Source of the DNA: JBKQHQ01 sp052148715
GTDB lineage: Bacteria; Pseudomonadota; Alphaproteobacteria; Rhizobiales; Xanthobacteraceae
Assembly: GCA_052148715.1 (NCBI GenBank)
Contig: JBKQHQ010000081.1
Coordinates: 62,001-126,000, forward strand
DNA: 64,000 nt
Direction of reading: 5' to 3'
In this document: one piece after another, positions 59,878-64,000 of the stretch
Position numbering within the stretch: position 1 is the first letter of the stretch
Layout of the letters: the number at the start of each line of letters is the position of its first letter
Program-made: the position numbers and the translations under genes
The notes under the pieces: generated by a model
Database searches by the model: none
Told to the model about the DNA's origin: nothing
What the model saw: the letters and a program-made list of their open reading frames with translations, nothing else

Positions 59878-62403
59878 ATGAACGGACAACCAACAACGTT
59901 CCAGGCCGCATTCCAGCAGGCGATAGCGTTCCATCAGGCCGGTCGGCTGGCAGAGGCGGAGCAGATCTATCGGCGGATCCTGCAGGCGCAACCCGAGCAA
60001 TTTGATTGCCTGCATCTGTTAGGGGTCGTTTACGCTCAACGTGGCGATTTCGCCGAGGCCGTGCGCCAAATCGATGCCGCTTTGCGGATAAATCCAAACG
60101 TTGCTGCCGTGCACAACAATCGGGGAGGTGCGCTTTTGGAGCTGCAGCGTCCTGATGAGGCGCTGGCGAGTTACGAACGTTCGATAGCCCTCAAGCCGAA
60201 TTTCGCCGAAGCCTTCTACGGTCGGGGGAATGCCTTTCGGCAGCTGCAGCGTCCGCATGAGGCTCTCGCGAGCTACGATCGAGCGATCGCCCTCAGGCCG
60301 AACTACCCCGAAGCGTATAACAACCAAGGCTTTCTGCTTTGGGAGCTCAAGCGTCCAGATGAGGCTCTGGCGAGCTACGATCGGGCGATCGCCCTCAAGC
60401 CGGATTACCCGGAAGCCTTTAACAATCGAGGTATTGCCCTTCGCGAGCTGAAGCGTCCGGACGAGGCTTTGGCGAGCTACGATCGAGCGATCGCCCTCAA
60501 GCCGAACCACGCCGAAGCGTTTAACAACCGAGGCATTGTGCTTTGGGAGCTGAAGCGTCCAGATGAGGCTCTGTCGAGTTGCGAGCAGGCGATCGCCCTC
60601 AAGCCGGACTACGCGGAAGCCTTTAACAGTCGGGGGAATGCGTTTCGGGAGTTGAAGCGTCCAGATGAAGCTCTAGCGAGCTACGATCGAGCGATTGCTT
60701 TCAATCCGCACTACGCCGAAGCGTATAACAACCGAGGCATTCTGCTTTCGGAACTCAAGCGTCTAGATGAGGCTCTGGCGAGTTATGAGCGGGCGATTGC
60801 GCTCAAGGCCGACTACGCGGAAGCCTTTAACAACCGAGGCGATCCCCTTCGGAGGCTGCTGCGTTTGGATGAAGCGTTGGCGAGCTACGATCGAGCGATC
60901 GCCCTCAAGCCGGACTACGCCGATGCCTTTTACAACCATGGCGTTGTGCTTGTGGACCTGCGGCGTTTGGATGAGGCTCTGGCGAGTTTCGACCGAGCGG
61001 TGGCTGCGAAGGCTGATCACCGTTATGCGTTCGGCAGAGCCGCGGACTGTGTGATTACGCTCTGCGACTGGGACCGGCGTACACGGTTCGCCGCGGATTT
61101 GAATGCACATGTCTCCGGCAAGAAGTCGATCGTTCCTCCTTTTGGGCTGCTTGGTTACAGCGACGATCCCGGACTGCACCTGCAATGCGCCAGGAACTAT
61201 ATCGATGATACGGTTCCGTTGCCCCCGCGGCCATTGTGGACCGGCGAGACCTGGCGCCATGACAAGTTGCGGGTCGCTTATCTGTCGGCGGATTTCCGTC
61301 GGCACGCTGTGGCGTATCTGATGGCGGGACTGTTTGAGCAGCACGACCGCTCGCGATTCGAGATCATCGGCGTGTCATTCGGCGTGGATGACGGAAGCGA
61401 GATGCGCGAGCGGCTCGTCGCGGCATTTGATCAGTTTTACGATGTCCGCACCAAAAGCGATGAGGAAGTTGCCAAGCTCCTTCACGATCGACAGGTCGAC
61501 ATCGTGATTGATCTGATGGGATACACGCACGACGCGCGGCCCGGCATTCTGGCGTATCGCCCGGCGCCGATCCACGTGAGTTATCTCGGGTTTCCCGCGA
61601 CGATGGGAGCTGAGTTCATCGATTATATTATCGCGGACGCGATCGTTTTGCCATTCGATCAGCGGTCTTATTATACCGAAAATATCGTTCATCTGCCCGA
61701 CTGCTATCAAGTGAGCGACAGCAAGCGTCCGATCGCATCGCGCATGCCGGCGCGGGAAGCTCTCGGTTTGCCGGGCGAGGGCTTCGTGTTCTGCTGTTTC
61801 AACAACTCGTGGAAAATCGCGCCGCCAGTGTTCGATATCTGGATGAGACTGTTGAAAGCGGTCGACCGCAGCGTGCTGTGGTTATCCCCCGACAATGCCA
61901 CGGCCGAGGCCAATTTGCGGCGCGAGGCGCAATACCGGGGCGTCGACCCCGGCAGACTGATGTTTATGCGCAGAGTCGAGTACGCGGATTACCTGGTACG
62001 CTACCGCCTTGCCGATTTGTTTTTGGATACTCTGCCCTACAATGCCGGGGCGACTGCCAGCGACGCGCTGTGGGCCGGGTTACCCGTGATTACTTGTTCC
62101 GGCCACGCGTTTACGGCCCGGATGGCTGGAAGCCTACTGCATGGAGCCGGTCTGCCGGAACTCGTCACGCACAGCCTTGAGGATTATGAAGCGCTAGCGC
62201 TGCGGCTGGCGAAGGATCCCGTGCTCCTCGAAGGATATCGCAAACGATTGGTCACGAACCGGCTGACGCATCCTTTGTTTGACGCCGACCGCTTCCGGCG
62301 CCACGTCGAGGCTGCCTACACGACCATGTGGGAAAAGTGGCAACGCGGCGAACCGCCCGCGAGCTTTTCGGTCGAGCAACTTGGTCCGCTCGTCGGGCGG
62401 TGA
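59878..62403 (+). CDS. TPR-containing O-GlcNAc-transferase-like protein (841 aa)
   Basis: An OGT/SPINDLY-family protein. Residues about 7-390 are eleven 34-residue TPRs; two N-terminal repeats are diverged (FQQAIAFHQAGRLAEAEQIY), the next nine are almost identical, of the type NNRGIALRELKRPDEALASY. Residues about 400-830 are the GT41 catalytic domain: RVAYLSADFRRHAVAYLMAG, LMGYTHDARPGILAYRPAP, YLGFPATMGAEFIDYIIAD and DTLPYNAGATASDALWAGLP are all recognisable. Bacterial members O-glycosylate proteins in the cytosol, including flagellins in some species, but targets are not known here. The start ATG 59878 has a weak ribosome site; an upstream GTG in frame is followed by a stop. Confidence 0.93.
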   Translation: MNGQPTTFQAAFQQAIAFHQAGRLAEAEQIYRRILQAQPEQFDCLHLLGVVYAQRGDFAEAVRQIDAALRINPNVAAVHNNRGGALLELQRPDEALASYERSIALKPNFAEAFYGRGNAFRQLQRPHEALASYDRAIALRPNYPEAYNNQGFLLWELKRPDEALASYDRAIALKPDYPEAFNNRGIALRELKRPDEALASYDRAIALKPNHAEAFNNRGIVLWELKRPDEALSSCEQAIALKPDYAEAFNSRGNAFRELKRPDEALASYDRAIAFNPHYAEAYNNRGILLSELKRLDEALASYERAIALKADYAEAFNNRGDPLRRLLRLDEALASYDRAIALKPDYADAFYNHGVVLVDLRRLDEALASFDRAVAAKADHRYAFGRAADCVITLCDWDRRTRFAADLNAHVSGKKSIVPPFGLLGYSDDPGLHLQCARNYIDDTVPLPPRPLWTGETWRHDKLRVAYLSADFRRHAVAYLMAGLFEQHDRSRFEIIGVSFGVDDGSEMRERLVAAFDQFYDVRTKSDEEVAKLLHDRQVDIVIDLMGYTHDARPGILAYRPAPIHVSYLGFPATMGAEFIDYIIADAIVLPFDQRSYYTENIVHLPDCYQVSDSKRPIASRMPAREALGLPGEGFVFCCFNNSWKIAPPVFDIWMRLLKAVDRSVLWLSPDNATAEANLRREAQYRGVDPGRLMFMRRVEYADYLVRYRLADLFLDTLPYNAGATASDALWAGLPVITCSGHAFTARMAGSLLHGAGLPELVTHSLEDYEALALRLAKDPVLLEGYRKRLVTNRLTHPLFDADRFRRHVEAAYTTMWEKWQRGEPPASFSVEQLGPLVGR

Positions 62404-62706
62404 CGATTCTCCGACAACCCGCGATAGGTGCAAAGGGTCGTTGGGAACCCTCGCGCACGTTCTCCGGCGCGCCGCCCTCCGCCGAGGATTAAGCGTCCTC
62501 GAAAAGCTTCACAACACTTGGGGAGTTGGCTCGCGGCAGGCGGCCCAACTCTATTCGATGTTGCAGATAGCCGTACCTCACTATCGAAACCGGTGCTAGT
62601 CTACTTAAAACCGAATCGGCGGGTGCGTTGAGTCGTGCCGTGTTTGTTCTAGCACCAGCTTGAGGCCACCTCGCCGACCGATCAATGGTGTTTTCGGACT
62701 ACCCGC
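62404..62706. other. 303-base gap between the tandem OGT-like genes
   Basis: No gene. It includes the repeated upstream element at 62576-62619. Stop codon TAG in the reading frame of the second gene at 62650 fixes its start downstream of that point. Confidence 0.45.
62576..62619 (+). promoter_or_regulatory. upstream element shared by both TPR-OGT genes, copy 2
   Basis: Matches 59673-59715 as described there (CCTCACTATCGAAACCGG, TGCTAGTCTACT, AACCGAATCGG). It ends 87 bases before the GTG start of the second TPR gene, nearer than in copy 1. Confidence 0.6.
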
Positions 62707-64000
62707 GTGAACCGCAAACAGCGTCGAGCCGCAGCAAGACAGTCTCACACCTCCGCATTTGCGCGTCCGCAATTCGTCATTGAGGGGTTGGGTCACCATC
62801 GGGCAGGCCGGCTGGATCAGGCAAGAGCCCTTTATCTCAAGGCGCTGGCGGTACAGCCCAACGACGCCGATGCGCTGCATTTTCTGGGAGTCTTGCGCAA
62901 CCAGCAGGGCAGCTTCTTGGAAGCGGTCGAGCTGGTTACCAGGGCAATCGCCCTCAAGCCGAACTATCCCGAGGCATACGGCAACTTGGCCGCTATGCTC
63001 TCCGCGCACGGCAGGCTCGACGAGGCCTTGGCGAGCTACGAGAAGGCGCTCGCGCTCAATCCCACCCAAGCGGAGACCCTCAATAACCGCGGCAACGCGC
63101 TGCAGGAGCTGAAGCGGGTCGATGAGGCGCTCGCAAGCTACGATCGGGCGATCGCCTTCAAGTCGGACTATGCGGAAGCCTTTAACAATCGAGGGAATGC
63201 GCTTCGGGAGCTGAAGCGTCCGGAAGAGGCTTTGGCGAGCTACGATCGAGCGATCGCCCTCAAGCCGGACTACGCCGGAGCCTTTAACAACCGAGGCATT
63301 GCGCTACGGGAGCTGCAGCGTCCAGCCGAGGCTCTAGCGAGTTGCGAGCGGGCGATCGCCCTCAAGCCGGATTATGCGGAAGCCTTTAACAGCCGAGGGA
63401 ATGCCCTTCGCGAGCTGAAGCGTCCGAAAGAGGCTTTGGCAAGCTACGATCGAGCGATCACGCTCAGGCCGAACTACGCCGAAGCCTTTAACAACCGAGG
63501 CATTGTGCTCTCGGATCTGAAGCGTCCAGATGAGGCTTTGGGGAGTTGCGAACGCGCGATCGCCCTCAAGCCGGATTACGCGGATGCCTTTAACAGTCGA
63601 GGGAATGCTCTTCGCGAGCTGAAGCGTCCTGACGAGGCTTTGGCGAGCTATGATCGAGCGATCGCCCTCGAGCCGAGCTACGCCGAAGCCTTTAACAACC
63701 GAGGCATTGCGCTTGCGGAGCTCAGGCGTCTGGACGAGGCGCTGGCGAGCTACGATCGGGCGATCGCGCTCAGAGCCGACCACGCGGAAGCCTTTAATAA
63801 CCGAGGCAATGCGCTTTGGGAGCTGCGGCGTTTGGATGAGGCTCTGGCGAGTTTCGACCGAGCGATAGCTGCGAAGCCGGATCACGCCCATGCGTTCGGC
63901 GCAGCCGCGGACTGTGTGATCAAGCTCTGCGACTGGGGCCGGCGGGCACGGATCGCCGCGGAGCTGAATGCACACGTCTTCGGCAAGAAGTCGATCATTC
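62707..64000 (+). CDS. second TPR-OGT paralogue, 3' end cut by window
   Basis: The frame is open from GTG 62707 to the window end (431 codons). It codes for about eleven TPRs; the first three are diverged (GLGHHRAGRLDQARALYLKA, LHFLGVLRNQQGSFLEAVEL), the next eight are near-identical to those of the first gene. After the repeats it continues AFGAAADCVIKLCDWGRRAR and AELNAHVFGKKSII, matching the first gene just before its GT41 domain, so a full transferase should follow beyond the window. The in-frame TAG at 62650 leaves GTG 62707 as the only candidate start. Confidence 0.88.
   Translation, partial: MNRKQRRAAARQSHTSAFARPQFVIEGLGHHRAGRLDQARALYLKALAVQPNDADALHFLGVLRNQQGSFLEAVELVTRAIALKPNYPEAYGNLAAMLSAHGRLDEALASYEKALALNPTQAETLNNRGNALQELKRVDEALASYDRAIAFKSDYAEAFNNRGNALRELKRPEEALASYDRAIALKPDYAGAFNNRGIALRELQRPAEALASCERAIALKPDYAEAFNSRGNALRELKRPKEALASYDRAITLRPNYAEAFNNRGIVLSDLKRPDEALGSCERAIALKPDYADAFNSRGNALRELKRPDEALASYDRAIALEPSYAEAFNNRGIALAELRRLDEALASYDRAIALRADHAEAFNNRGNALWELRRLDEALASFDRAIAAKPDHAHAFGAAADCVIKLCDWGRRARIAAELNAHVFGKKSII

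Noticed and set aside
62605..63069. Minus-strand frames in the TPR region (also 60019-60510 and 63334-63975)
   Set aside because: Repeat structure keeps the antisense frame open; the proteins are complements of the TPR unit.

Overview
The window is a GC-rich chromosomal stretch, most likely from an alphaproteobacterium of the order Hyphomicrobiales (Bradyrhizobium/Xanthobacteraceae-like soil bacterium). The evidence is indirect: many solute-binding-protein uptake systems (SsuABC/TauABC type, Liv type, Bug type) beside LLM-class oxidoreductases, CaiB/BaiF CoA-transferases, MmgE/PrpD and Cox/Ior-type molybdoenzymes; a tRNA-His with A73 and no obvious G-1, as known for this class; and short intergenic inverted-repeat elements. 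No insertion sequence, phage integrase, rRNA or CRISPR array was seen.

Layout. 1-7128: catabolic/uptake locus 1 (truncated alpha/beta hydrolase, two LLM oxidoreductases, a cupin on the other strand, and an ATPase-permease-permease-binding protein set). 7242-12329: sterol-desaturase-like membrane enzyme, a GGDEF-EAL protein and a DUF2336 protein. 12408-20300: methyltransferase-like protein, hydrolase, two GntR regulators, a Bug binding protein, a CMD-family protein, a 3-hydroxybenzoate-6-hydroxylase-like flavoprotein and a short MetE-like protein. 20477-30208: uptake locus 2 (binding protein, ATPase, two permeases) running into aldehyde dehydrogenase, CoA-transferase, crotonase, MmgE/PrpD and an SDR lacking the usual catalytic Ser/Tyr. 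31502-37555: amidohydrolase plus a complete branched-chain-type ABC transporter. 37817-52189: MarR-GNAT fusion, succinate-semialdehyde-type dehydrogenase, an unpartnered CoxL-type subunit, ACMSD-type amidohydrolase, Ldh-family dehydrogenase, a TacAT-like toxin-antitoxin pair, Gfo/Idh oxidoreductase, gamma-glutamyltransferase and a two-subunit Ior-type molybdoenzyme.

52394-55631 holds eleven tRNA genes, all on the minus strand and all with an encoded CCA: Trp, His, Met, Gln(TTG), Glu(TTC), Gly(TCC), Gln(CTG), Glu(CTC), Asn, a degenerate Ala and Phe. Several break conserved tRNA rules. They are interleaved with a ribbon-helix-helix antitoxin-like gene, two small exported proteins and an inverted-repeat element. 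This is the least ordinary part of the window.

55701-64000 looks like a cell-surface/glycosylation region: VOC protein, SDR relic, O-acyltransferase with SGNH domain, lipoprotein, and two tandem TPR-OGT (O-GlcNAc-transferase-like) paralogues with near-identical repeats and a shared upstream sequence. The second runs off the window.

Taken together, most of the window is a scavenging catabolism region in which each module pairs an importer with a few oxidoreductases or CoA enzymes. Substrates cannot be named from sequence alone. Intergenic repeats of at least three kinds mark the module borders.
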